Shown here in pieces: positions 1-6,682 of a stretch of 7,896 nucleotides of DNA (its first letter is position 1; each line of letters begins with the position of its first letter). This DNA comes from an uncultured Mycoplasmatota bacterium. Its GTDB lineage: Bacteria; Bacillota_I; Bacilli_A; RF39; UBA660. Made by a program: the position numbers and the translations under genes. Below the pieces are notes generated by a model. It saw only the letters and a list, made by a program, of their open reading frames with translations, searched no databases and was not told the origin of the DNA. The stretch spans positions 1-7,896 of the forward strand of contig CANDHX010000058.1 in the NCBI GenBank assembly GCA_947384645.1. The letters are read 5' to 3'.

Positions 1-431
1 GTAAAGTCTCTATCTTCAATCTTTTCATTTTTATAGAGAAGTTCCAATGCTCTTTTAAGACCGAAATCTGTTTCAAAAGTAAGTATATCCAATCTTTCGC
101 CGTATGTTATGACAGCTCCTGCAAAATGTTTTAACAAATTTAAATCGTGTAGATATCTATCCTTGTAAATCGCATTACAAAAGCTATCTATTAATAATTC
201 TTCTAATAAGACGTCTTTTGTATCGAGAATATATTTTATCTCATCGCAAGAAAATAATGCTCTTATTCTTGTAATTACTTGCAAGTTTTCACATACTTCT
301 TCTAATTCGTAGTCTTCACAATAGTTTTTCTCTAAATAACTCCAAAAAGAGTACCTCTCTTCGAATGATAATCCCTCTGCTTTAACATCAAATCCTAACC
401 AAAAATTTTTCATAATAACGCCGTTTTCCAT
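1..431 (-). CDS. Unrecognised acidic protein, C-terminus cut by window edge
   Basis: An open frame with no stop runs from an ATG at 431 to the left edge, so at least 143 residues are present and the C-terminus is missing. I do not recognise the family. The visible part is rich in Asp/Glu and Leu, looks mostly helical, has four cysteines, and shows no signal peptide or obvious membrane segment. The start lies 2 bp after the TAG stop of the amidoligase gene, so the two are almost certainly co-transcribed and probably translationally coupled; no strong Shine-Dalgarno is visible. A second in-frame ATG at 413, giving a protein that begins MKNFWLGFDVK, is an equally plausible start. The tight pairing suggests a partner, substrate or accessory protein of the amidoligase, but that is inference from position only. 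Confidence 0.75.
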   Translation of the reverse strand, partial: MENGVIMKNFWLGFDVKAEGLSFEERYSFWSYLEKNYCEDYELEEVCENLQVITRIRALFSCDEIKYILDTKDVLLEELLIDSFCNAIYKDRYLHDLNLLKHFAGAVITYGERLDILTFETDFGLKRALELLYKNEKIEDRDF

Positions 432-433
432 AA

Positions 434-1927
434 CTATATTTGACCTATACTCTTTAAGCTAAAGCATTTAAAACTGTTGCCGAATTCCTTAGAACACAAT
501 TCGAACAAAGGAGCATTAGCCTTATATCTTTTTCTAAATATTTCTCTATTTTTAGACGACTTAAAAGCCATTTTTAAAAATATTTCGAGTATTTCTTCTT
601 CATCTGTAGCTTCATCGAATCTTTTAAGTAAAGTATAGACTTCCTTTGAATGCGGTAACATCGCTAATCTTTTAGCCAAGACGATTAAGTTACCAAAAAG
701 GAGCACATTTTCGATTATTATATTTGCTTCGATATCCCCGTTAGGTATCCTAAACTCGATAGTATCCATTTTTGTACCTATGTTTTTGATATTTACTGCA
801 TCGCTTTTGTATTCAGAAATTCCTTGTACTATATCGATAAATTCATCGGCACTACTAACAGAATTTATATCTTCAAACGTTTCTACAAAGTCTTTCCCAA
901 TTGGAAAGGCATATAAATCGATCAACGTTCTAGGAGAACAACCACACCTATTGCTTATTATAAAAAATATGCGTTCTAACTTAGTATAAAGATAATATAG
1001 TAAAAACCATTCATAAAAAGTCTTTAGATAATTAGAAGAAAAGTGTATATGACCTCCACATTGAAAGTTCACTTCAAAGTCGTTTTCTTTGAGAAATTTA
1101 CACACATCGTATATGCCCTTTAAATGCTCATCGTCGAATTGCAAAATCGGGGATGTGAGTTCGACACCCGAAGAAACACTTCCCTCCTCTTTTATTTCAT
1201 AACTTCCAAATAGATATCCGCTTTTTCCTAGCAAATTAAGGCTCATTGCACCCGCTGCTTCGATTTCGACACCAAACTTTAAATCGCTTGGTAGAGCATC
1301 CTCTTCGCCATAACTTTTGACATAAACTGTGTTATCACTCTTCTTCGTACGTGAAAAAAATATAGCATCATTCTTCAATTTTTCATCTCTAATCGAATTT
1401 ATAATTTTTTGGATAAATGAAAAATCTAACACTTCTAAATATTTTTTTAAAAAATGTACTTTCAATCTATCATTTGGCAAAATCGAGATTAGTTTTTTTT
1501 GCTCCTCTAGAGTTCTATTCCAAAAAAAGTCGGTAATTATTGGGTTACTTTTTAATCTATAGACGAGATGACTATATAAAATTTCATTATCGATTTTTAA
1601 GATGATTTTTAAAATCTCTACATCACAAGAAGAATGACAAGCTAATGTGTGCATTTCTCCCTCGCTAAATTTAATCTCTTGCATATATTTTTCCTTTAAC
1701 TCGAGGCTTTTCATAGCAGATACTATAAAAACTTGTAAATCTCTAGAAAAAGCTTTCTCTAAAAGTGAGACCAGTCTATCGTCGTCAAATCTTTTTAAAA
1801 CTTCTATTATTCGAGAGTCCAACGATTTTTGATGTTTTATTATTTCTTCTTCTAAGAGATATAAATCGATAATATCTCGAACAGTAGAAAAACCATCTTC
1901 CCCGAATAAAACATTTTCTTCACCCAT
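434..1927 (-). CDS. Amidoligase-family protein with helical N-terminal region
   Basis: This 497-residue protein has in its C-terminal half the motifs of the putative amidoligase family (Pfam Amidoligase_2; glutamine-synthetase-like COOH-NH2 ligase fold). They are FGVEIE at residues 218-223, GVELTSPIL at 254-262, GGHIHFS at 291-297, NRCG at 326-329, and TIEFRIPNG at 389-397. The acidic residues and the His pair are the expected metal- and ATP-binding positions. Such enzymes are predicted to join a carboxylate to an amine using ATP, making peptide-like metabolites or modifying proteins; the substrate here is unknown. Residues 1 to about 205 are helical, with leucine-rich segments suggesting an alpha-solenoid or interaction domain, and are not part of the catalytic core. 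There is no signal peptide, so it is likely cytoplasmic. The start is well supported by AGGGGAT eight bases upstream of the ATG and by a consensus promoter. The next gene starts 2 bp after its stop. Confidence 0.85.
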   Translation of the reverse strand: MGEENVLFGEDGFSTVRDIIDLYLLEEEIIKHQKSLDSRIIEVLKRFDDDRLVSLLEKAFSRDLQVFIVSAMKSLELKEKYMQEIKFSEGEMHTLACHSSCDVEILKIILKIDNEILYSHLVYRLKSNPIITDFFWNRTLEEQKKLISILPNDRLKVHFLKKYLEVLDFSFIQKIINSIRDEKLKNDAIFFSRTKKSDNTVYVKSYGEEDALPSDLKFGVEIEAAGAMSLNLLGKSGYLFGSYEIKEEGSVSSGVELTSPILQFDDEHLKGIYDVCKFLKENDFEVNFQCGGHIHFSSNYLKTFYEWFLLYYLYTKLERIFFIISNRCGCSPRTLIDLYAFPIGKDFVETFEDINSVSSADEFIDIVQGISEYKSDAVNIKNIGTKMDTIEFRIPNGDIEANIIIENVLLFGNLIVLAKRLAMLPHSKEVYTLLKRFDEATDEEEILEIFLKMAFKSSKNREIFRKRYKANAPLFELCSKEFGNSFKCFSLKSIGQI

Positions 1928-1956
1928 ATAGATATCCCCTTTTTTTATAGAAAAGT

Positions 1957-1986
1957 ATTATAAACTAAAAAAAAGCCTTTTGTCAA
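1957..1986 (-). promoter_or_regulatory. Sigma-A promoter of the amidoligase operon
   Basis: A perfect -35 TTGACA (1986 to 1981) and a perfect -10 TATAAT (1962 to 1957) are separated by 18 bp. Transcription would start near 1950, leaving a leader of about 23 nt that contains the AGGGG ribosome binding site. The -35 lies within the loop and 3' arm of the putative tcdA terminator. Confidence 0.8.
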
Positions 1987-1998
1987 ATAAAAGCTCTT
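1967..1998 (-). terminator. Weak intrinsic terminator after tcdA
   Basis: The stem starts within the tcdA stop codon. The 5' arm AAGAGCTTTT (1998 to 1989) pairs with AAAAGGCTTTTT (1981 to 1971), with one bulged G, one G-U pair and a 7-nt loop, and is followed by the rest of a run of eight T. It is AT-rich, so efficiency is uncertain. It overlaps the -35 of the downstream promoter. Confidence 0.45.
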
Positions 1999-2672
1999 TA
2001 ATGACCTATGATATCATTGATAATATAACTCGCAATTAATAGTCCACCAGATGACGGTACAAAAGCGCTGCTTCCTAAAGACTCATCTTGAATATTATAT
2101 GGAGTCTCTGTGCTAGCTAAAACCACTAATTTTTTTGTGTTATAACTTTTTAATTCTTGTCTCATTCTTTTGGCTAGTGGATCATAAGAGGTCTTATCCA
2201 AGGTTGTGATTAAAAGTTTTGAAGGATCCATTTTTCTAGCAGTTCCCGTAGAACTTATCAAAAATAAATCGTGTTCCAAAGAATATTTGGCAAGTTCGAC
2301 TTTTACTTTCACATCATCTATGGCATCGACTATGTAGTCGTAGTCTTCGAGTCTTAAACTCTTTAACATATCAGTTGTCACGAACTCATTTTTTGTTTGA
2401 ACTTTTACATTTGGATTTATATCTAGAATTCTCCTCTTAAATACATCGACTTTATACTCGCCAATAGTAGAATTTAAAGCGATTATTTGTCTATTGATAT
2501 TACTCGCATCGACTTTATCCCCATCGATTAAGGTAATATCTTCTATTCCACTTCTAACGAGACCTTCGACGACATATCCGCCTACTCCTCCAACTCCGAT
2601 AACTAAAACTTTTTTAAACGTTATTTTTTCCAAGTTTTCTTTTCCAATTAAAGAAGATAATCTATCGAACAC
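1998..2672 (-). CDS. tcdA: tRNA threonylcarbamoyladenosine dehydratase TcdA (YrvM/CsdL)
   Basis: This ThiF/MoeB/E1-like enzyme uses ATP to cyclise the t6A37 modification of ANN-decoding tRNAs to ct6A in the cytoplasm. With the GTG start at 2672 the protein is 224 residues. It shows the Rossmann nucleotide loop GVGGVGG (26-32), the acidic strand end TLIDGD (47-52), the conserved NINRQ (58-62), DAIDD (116-120), STGTARKMDPS (141-151), DPLAKRMR (164-171), and a C-terminal VPSSGG. There is no cysteine at all, which fits TcdA rather than sulfur-carrier activating enzymes. The open frame extends upstream to a TTG at 2690, but GGAGTG at 2684-2679 is correctly spaced for the GTG, and the shorter start gives the usual N-terminus with RLSSLIGKENLEKL-like sequence. 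The gene begins just after a 6S-like RNA and is probably transcribed by read-through from the RNA promoter. Confidence 0.93.
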   Translation of the reverse strand: MFDRLSSLIGKENLEKITFKKVLVIGVGGVGGYVVEGLVRSGIEDITLIDGDKVDASNINRQIIALNSTIGEYKVDVFKRRILDINPNVKVQTKNEFVTTDMLKSLRLEDYDYIVDAIDDVKVKVELAKYSLEHDLFLISSTGTARKMDPSKLLITTLDKTSYDPLAKRMRQELKSYNTKKLVVLASTETPYNIQDESLGSSAFVPSSGGLLIASYIINDIIGH

Positions 2673-2689
2673 ATTAATCACTCCAAACA

Positions 2690-2852
2690 AAAAAGTTCAA
2701 AAAGCGTGTGATAAAAGCCCGCACTCACGCCAGGTGGGTCATCACATGAAATGCTTTAGGAGCCAAGGACTCGTAAGTCCAAGTATTCGACACCACATTT
2801 CAATTAGATCCCCAATAATCACATTAGTCGGTTTTATATAAGCTTCTTGAAC
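2690..2852 (-). ncRNA. ssrS: Probable 6S RNA (SsrS, RNA polymerase regulator)
   Basis: The proposed RNA is about 163 nt. Its ends pair as an 11-bp closing stem, GTTCAAGAAGC (2852 to 2842) with GCTTTTTGAAC (2705 to 2695), followed by a run of six T, as in an intrinsic terminator. Inside is a long, interrupted apical hairpin. GGG/CCC and ATC/GAT pairs are followed by GAAATG (2802 to 2797) pairing with CATTTC, then a bulged helix, and it is capped by GGACT-TACG-AGTCC. Between the closing stem and this hairpin is a large internal region of roughly 28 nt on each side. A rod with a big central bubble is the 6S RNA architecture, which mimics an open promoter and sequesters sigma-A RNA polymerase. 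Position supports this: from memory, B. subtilis 6S-1 (bsrA) also lies next to yrvM (tcdA). An extended -10 promoter sits at the right distance upstream. TGTGAT (2823-2818) can alternatively pair with ATCACA (2712-2707). A cis-acting tcdA leader is the main alternative. Confidence 0.68.
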
Positions 2853-2858
2853 AATTAA

Positions 2859-2867
2859 ATTATATCA
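2859..2867 (-). promoter_or_regulatory. Extended -10 promoter of the 6S-like RNA
   Basis: TGATATAAT, a TG-extended perfect -10 box, lies so that transcription would start at about 2852, exactly where the closing stem of the RNA begins. The -35 region (TATACT or similar) is poor, which is tolerated for extended -10 promoters. It probably also supplies tcdA. Confidence 0.72.
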
Positions 2868-2960
2868 CATAGATTTTAAAAAGTATAGTTAAACTTATCC
2901 GCTAGTATTTAAAAGTCATAAATGAATTTTAAAAATATATAATTAATTAGGTGGTTCAAA

Positions 2961-3320
2961 ATGGAAAAATTTAAAAAATATGGCGTATCAACTTTAAAAA
3001 TATTATTATTATCCATAATTTATTTAATAATACTGTGTATATTACATTATACTGGACTCTTAAAGCTTTCGACTATTTCTAAAATAAACTTCGTGCTAGT
3101 TGCTGTTTCTTTCTTAATTGCAGGTATAAAATTGGGAAAAAAAGCTTCTAAGAAGGGTTTCTTAGAAGGGATGAAATTGGGCTTTATTGCCCTATTGATT
3201 CTCAATATATTGAATTTAATATTTTTTAGAAATTTCAATCTTTATACGCTAATGTACTATTTACTAATACTGTCTTCATCTATAATAGGGTCGATGATTG
3301 GCATCAATCTGCACCATTAA
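2961..3320 (+). CDS. TIGR04086/YrzE-like small membrane protein
   Basis: This is a 119-residue, very hydrophobic protein with four predicted membrane helices at about 12-30, 42-60, 73-88 and 96-115. The basic, glycine-containing loop GIKLGKKASKKGFLEGMKLG (55-74) between helices 2 and 3 resembles the signature of the TIGR04086 family (B. subtilis YrzE), whose usual size is also about 120 residues. The function of the family is unknown. AGGTGG lies 6 bases upstream of the ATG. A TATAAT at 2938-2943 is seen, but it is so close to the ribosome binding site, and so poorly matched at -35, that I do not call it as the promoter. It is the only plus-strand gene here. Its end overlaps the end of the convergent gene by 17 bp, and no terminator is visible. 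Confidence 0.82.
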   Translation: MEKFKKYGVSTLKILLLSIIYLIILCILHYTGLLKLSTISKINFVLVAVSFLIAGIKLGKKASKKGFLEGMKLGFIALLILNILNLIFFRNFNLYTLMYYLLILSSSIIGSMIGINLHH

Positions 3321-3930
3321 AATCGCATATTTTACTATCGTATTTATAAGTGTATGGTGCAAATATCACATCGGTATCGCCTTCACAAAGAATAACTGAA
3401 TACTTATCTTTTGTACTATTATCTATTCCTCCGTCATAATAGATTTTATAGCCATCGGTATTTTCGTTAGGTATAGCCATTTCTAATATTTTATCCAAAT
3501 TTATTCTTTCAACTTCAAAGGCATCTTTTAGAGAATAAGTCTTATCTTTAAAAACGACGTCTATTTTTTCTAAATTATATGTATAGATTACTTTGTTGTC
3601 TCTTTCGAACAGCTTTTTTTTACCGCTTTCATTTTCTAAAACGTTTAATTGAAATTCGCTTTTTGGCTCATCGTTTTCTAAGGAAAGTATGGAATACACG
3701 TTTATTCCAAATAGTACTATCCCCAAAGCCATGAATAAAACCATTACTACTCCTATCAATTTTATGTCGTGTTTATAAGCGATGCGTGATACTAATAAAC
3801 TAAAGATTGAAGCTAAAAATAGCCCGATACACATACCTATTTGTTCGTTTATGACGTGAGTAAGAGCAAGTAACATAATTATTACTATTACAATTGCAAA
3901 TAGTACTACCAAAATATTCTTTTTTTTCAT
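3304..3930 (-). CDS. Unknown membrane protein, last gene of the pilus operon
   Basis: This 208-residue protein is not recognised. It has three predicted membrane helices near residues 5-24, 30-48 and 57-80, followed by a soluble, charged C-terminal domain (about 85-208) that looks mixed alpha/beta. AAAGGA lies about eight bases before the ATG. The gene begins 13 bp after the pilD stop, so it belongs to the pilC-pilD transcript. Position suggests a role with the pilus or secretion machinery, but nothing in the sequence proves it. Its last codons overlap the 3' end of the convergent TIGR04086-type gene. Confidence 0.75.
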   Translation of the reverse strand: MKKKNILVVLFAIVIVIIMLLALTHVINEQIGMCIGLFLASIFSLLVSRIAYKHDIKLIGVVMVLFMALGIVLFGINVYSILSLENDEPKSEFQLNVLENESGKKKLFERDNKVIYTYNLEKIDVVFKDKTYSLKDAFEVERINLDKILEMAIPNENTDGYKIYYDGGIDNSTKDKYSVILCEGDTDVIFAPYTYKYDSKICDFNGAD

Positions 3931-3943
3931 TTTATAGTCCTTT

Positions 3944-4702
3944 CTAACTTATGAGCAATTCTAAAAATGCAAGTATGTTACTTTTAAACAAGAAAGCGAC
4001 GAGTAAACCCAAAGCCAAAAATGGTCCAAAGGCGAGTTCGTTCGTCTTTTTTGTTATAGAGATAAACAAAGCATACGGAAAAGCCGTAAAAGAGCCTATT
4101 ACCATTGCTATTAAGAAAAGGTCATATGGAAGCACTGATCCCATTAAGAAGGCGAGTTTTATATCTCCACCACCTAAGCTCTCTCTTTTAAAGAAGGCAT
4201 CGCCTAATATTTTGACGACGAATAATAGCACAAAACCGAACACTCCGTACATGAAACTTTTGTATATTCCTCTATAACCCAAATTCAAGTATGTTAATAG
4301 ATAGATTAATATAGTTCCCACTACTAAAGTGCTATCCAAAATAATCATTTCTTTAAAGTCGCTTAAAAAAATCGACATCATCACAAGTACTAGAACAAAT
4401 CCGATTAAGGTATCATAAGTAAAACCGTATCTATAATACACGAATACGAATAATAGTCCCGTAAGTACCTCTAAAAGAAGAGAATCAATACCTATTTTTT
4501 TAGAGCATTTCCTACATCTACCGCCCTGTATTATGTACGAAACTATGGGAATTAATTCATACCATTCTAGGGTGTGATTGCAATTTGTACAATGACTTCT
4601 AGGACTTACAATGGATTCATTTCTCAATAACCTAGTTACATAGACGTGGATAAAAGAAGCAAATATGCTTCCTATGATAAACGTAAAAATGTAAATACTC
4701 AT
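3944..4702 (-). CDS. pilD: Type IV prepilin leader peptidase / N-methyltransferase
   Basis: This 252-residue polytopic membrane aspartic protease (family A24) cuts the leader from type IV prepilins at the inner face of the membrane and usually N-methylates the new N-terminus. The N-terminal part has the typical GSIFASFIHVYVTRLLRNESI stretch, with PRSHC following. It then has the zinc-binding DiS_P_DiS domain with two CxxC pairs, Cys38/Cys41 and Cys63/Cys66, which is usual for bifunctional enzymes. The two catalytic aspartates are visible in SDFKEMII (Asp115) and GGGDIKL (Asp180). The C-terminal FGPFLALG (225-232) is also conserved. The length is normal. The start is supported by AGAGGTG just upstream, overlapping the pilC stop; the gap to pilC is 10 bp. 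In Firmicutes the equivalent ComC serves competence pili; here pilC next door suggests a pilus role. Confidence 0.95.
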   Translation of the reverse strand: MSIYIFTFIIGSIFASFIHVYVTRLLRNESIVSPRSHCTNCNHTLEWYELIPIVSYIIQGGRCRKCSKKIGIDSLLLEVLTGLLFVFVYYRYGFTYDTLIGFVLVLVMMSIFLSDFKEMIILDSTLVVGTILIYLLTYLNLGYRGIYKSFMYGVFGFVLLFVVKILGDAFFKRESLGGGDIKLAFLMGSVLPYDLFLIAMVIGSFTAFPYALFISITKKTNELAFGPFLALGLLVAFLFKSNILAFLELLIS

Positions 4703-4712
4703 AGTGCACCTC

Positions 4713-6383
4713 TTACGATAATGAACTATATAGGTTGAACATCGGCATGATAACTGCTATTAACACTCCACCTACTACGACAGCCAAGAAAATTATCAAA
4801 ATAGGTTCAATCATGGCTTTTAAGGAAGTTATAATCGCTTTATGCTCTTCTTGATAATAGGCACTTACCTTTGCCATCATCGATGCTAATTGACCTGTAT
4901 TTTCTCCTGTGACAATCATATAATAAGCGATGTCTGGTATAGCCCAGTGATCTTTAAACGATTCGCTTATCTTTTCTCCTCTAGCTATATTAGAAATCGT
5001 ATTTAACATTATTTCTTTATATATTTCGTTGTTCGTAATTCTACTTAAAATTTCGATAGTATCCGTTATGAATACGTCGTTTTTAAGTAGTGACGCAAAA
5101 GTCTTGGTAAATATCGTTATCTCATTGTATATGATGATTTTCCCGAATACAGGTATTTTCATCATCAATACTTGGACTTCTCTTCTAAACTCTTTTATCG
5201 TTTTGTATGCAGAAACTAGACCTACTATCAATAATATGAAAAGCCCTATCATAATGAAAATGTTCTTCTTTAAAAAATTGCTTAGATTTATGACAAATAA
5301 AGTCAAAGGATTTAATTCAGCTCCAGCAGATTCATATATGCCTACAAATTGAGGTACGATTTTAATCATTATAAAACAGATTATGACTATTGAAAACAAA
5401 CCGATTATCGCTGGATAAGAAATCGCACTCAACATCTGCTTTCTTGTTTTATCTATTTCTTCATAGTAGTTTCCTAAGTCATCGAGTGTCTCATCTAGAT
5501 TACCTGCTGCTTCAGCAGCTTTTATCATGTTGATTACTAGAGATGGAAAGGCACCTGTTTGTTTAGCTAATGCTTCTGAGAACGGCTCACCCATTGTCAA
5601 ATAATACACTATAGATTGGGTAATTCTTTTTTGATTTTTATTCTTCTTTAACTGTTTAGATAGAATTCTCATCGCTTCCGTTAGAGTAATACCTGATTTG
5701 ATGTACGTTCCAAGCTGAGTAATAAAGAATATTAAATCTTTCGTACTCATTTTTTTATAGACATTCATGGAGTGTCCATATAAGAAATTTATCCAATCGC
5801 TCGTTTCAATTGAGAAAACCGTATAACCTTCACCAGTTAAAAACGTATAAATGTCGAGTTTTGATACTCCTATGAAAGTACTCGTTTCTACCTTTCCTTC
5901 AGGATTCATAGCTTTATATCGGAATGCTTGAGGTTTTTCAAGACGTTTCTCTTGACCCTCATTTATCATTTTAAGTAAGGAATCTCGTTCCATGTCGAGT
6001 TTTTTCTTTTGTCTTGGGTCTAACTGTTTTACGTTTTTCTTTTTGGCAGCTGTTTTAACGACTTTCTCATTAGCTTTCATTTTAGAATAGATATCTTTGC
6101 CATCAGGTCTGCCAATTTGTTCGCCCTTTTCATCATAATTAATCTGTATCTTTAATGCTTTGTCCTTCTTAAAAGAAGTTTTCTTAAACAGCAAATAATA
6201 TGCTTCCATAACTGACTCATATATAAATATAAAAGGTTTGCCGACTAAAAAATCGAATACGAAATAAGAACCTTGGCATATATATGATAAGAACGATAAA
6301 ATACCACTTAAAACAGCTATAAATCCCATAAAGATATATTTAAACGGAGTAAAAATTACATTAGTTATACCACTAGAACCCAT
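4713..6383 (-). CDS. pilC: PilC/GspF-family pilus platform protein with N-terminal membrane extension
   Basis: This is the inner-membrane platform protein of type IV pilus or type II secretion systems, coupling the assembly ATPase to pilin polymerisation. From residue 153 on it matches the family. It has the FRYKAMNPEGK start motif, a first T2SSF domain at about 213-335, a second at about 422-545, and membrane helices near 326-343, 374-392 and 528-547. GEPFSEAL (265-272) and GEKISESF (469-476) are the repeated loop motifs. PilC proteins are usually about 400 residues; this one has 556. The extra 150 residues at the N-terminus contain two or three hydrophobic segments (about 10-35 and 38-66) and then a highly basic, Lys-rich linker (about 68-152). 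The ATG at 6383 is preceded by GAAGGAG with a long 12-nt gap; an internal start near 153 would have to ignore a continuous frame. The pilB/pilT ATPases are not in the window. Confidence 0.93.
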   Translation of the reverse strand: MGSSGITNVIFTPFKYIFMGFIAVLSGILSFLSYICQGSYFVFDFLVGKPFIFIYESVMEAYYLLFKKTSFKKDKALKIQINYDEKGEQIGRPDGKDIYSKMKANEKVVKTAAKKKNVKQLDPRQKKKLDMERDSLLKMINEGQEKRLEKPQAFRYKAMNPEGKVETSTFIGVSKLDIYTFLTGEGYTVFSIETSDWINFLYGHSMNVYKKMSTKDLIFFITQLGTYIKSGITLTEAMRILSKQLKKNKNQKRITQSIVYYLTMGEPFSEALAKQTGAFPSLVINMIKAAEAAGNLDETLDDLGNYYEEIDKTRKQMLSAISYPAIIGLFSIVIICFIMIKIVPQFVGIYESAGAELNPLTLFVINLSNFLKKNIFIMIGLFILLIVGLVSAYKTIKEFRREVQVLMMKIPVFGKIIIYNEITIFTKTFASLLKNDVFITDTIEILSRITNNEIYKEIMLNTISNIARGEKISESFKDHWAIPDIAYYMIVTGENTGQLASMMAKVSAYYQEEHKAIITSLKAMIEPILIIFLAVVVGGVLIAVIMPMFNLYSSLS

Positions 6384-6415
6384 AACCGTTTCACACTCCT
6401 TCTTTATTCTAATTA

Positions 6416-6424
6416 ATTATATCA
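6416..6424 (-). promoter_or_regulatory. Extended -10 promoter of the pilC-pilD operon
   Basis: TGATATAAT matches the extended -10 consensus perfectly. A weak -35 (TTTAAA) lies 17 bp further upstream. The start would be near 6410, about 27 nt before the pilC ATG, leaving the GAAGGAG site in the leader. The surrounding 13 bases ATGTGATATAATT are identical to those of the 6S-like RNA promoter. This promoter makes pilC independent of the disrupted gene upstream. Confidence 0.72.
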
Positions 6425-6485
6425 CATCTTATTATTTATTTAAAATATTTTTTGCAAAATGTATATAAAACTAAGATTTTAGCAT

Positions 6486-6554
6486 AAAAAAAGAGGTTTC
6501 GTCTCATTTACTTAAGTTTTCTATTGCTCATAAATTTGACTGATTTTTACCTCT
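6486..6554 (-). terminator. Probable intrinsic terminator after the truncated gene
   Basis: AGAGGT (6554 to 6549) can pair with ACCTCT (6497 to 6492), and the 3' arm runs into seven T (6492-6486). The loop is long, about 50 nt, and contains ACTTAAGT and a small GAG/CTC hairpin that overlaps the 3' arm. It begins 8 bp after the stop of the gene fragment and separates it from the pilC promoter. Confidence 0.5.
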
Positions 6555-6562
6555 AGTTTAAT

Positions 6563-6664
6563 TTACTCTACTCTAAACGGATCTTCCATACTTCCTGTTC
6601 CAATTAAAGTGTAAAAATAGTCTGGCGTTAGATTAATAACAGGTTCAACAGCCCTTGAATTGTC
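6563..6664 (-). pseudogene. 3' remnant of an interrupted secreted or pilin-like protein gene
   Basis: Thirty-three codons ending in TAA read as the tail of a protein: SRAVEPVINL, then TPDYFYTLIG, then GTGSMEDPFRVE. The pattern (V)RPVINL followed by a Gly/Thr-rich GTGT..DPY-V ending is a common C-terminus of Firmicute surface and prepilin-like proteins. No start codon or Shine-Dalgarno precedes it, and an in-frame TAG at 6665-6667 cuts it off. The stretch lies between the serine recombinase gene and a terminator, on the same strand as pilC and about 180 bp upstream of it. I infer that the rest of the gene lies on the far side of the mobile element. The short length makes the family assignment tentative. 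Confidence 0.6.
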
Positions 6665-6682
6665 CTAATATTCCATTATGAC
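6662..6682. other. Imperfect inverted repeat at the element edge, possible att half-sites
   Basis: The 21-bp stretch reads, on the minus strand, GTCaTAAT, five centre bases, then ATTAgGAC, so seven of the eight bases in each arm are symmetric. A GA step lies at the centre. It sits between the recombinase stop and the gene remnant, where the crossover site of a large serine recombinase is expected. The in-frame TAG falls inside the host-side arm, so the exact crossover point is not fixed. Confidence 0.35.

Noticed and set aside
2494..2841. A 115-residue plus-strand open frame across the start of tcdA and the 6S-like RNA
   Set aside because: The minus strand holds a conserved enzyme and a structured RNA; the plus-strand product has a low-complexity start and no ribosome binding site.
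2689..2852. T-box or other riboswitch leader of tcdA
   Set aside because: There is no T-box sequence (AGGGTGGNACCGCG-like), and the closed long-rod shape with paired ends fits 6S RNA better.
6486..6554. PreQ1-type or cyclic-di-GMP riboswitch before pilC
   Set aside because: AGAGGT at the 5' side suggested preQ1-I, but the C-rich loop and A-rich tail of that aptamer are absent, and no c-di-GMP aptamer consensus is present. It also lies upstream of the pilC promoter, not in the pilC leader.
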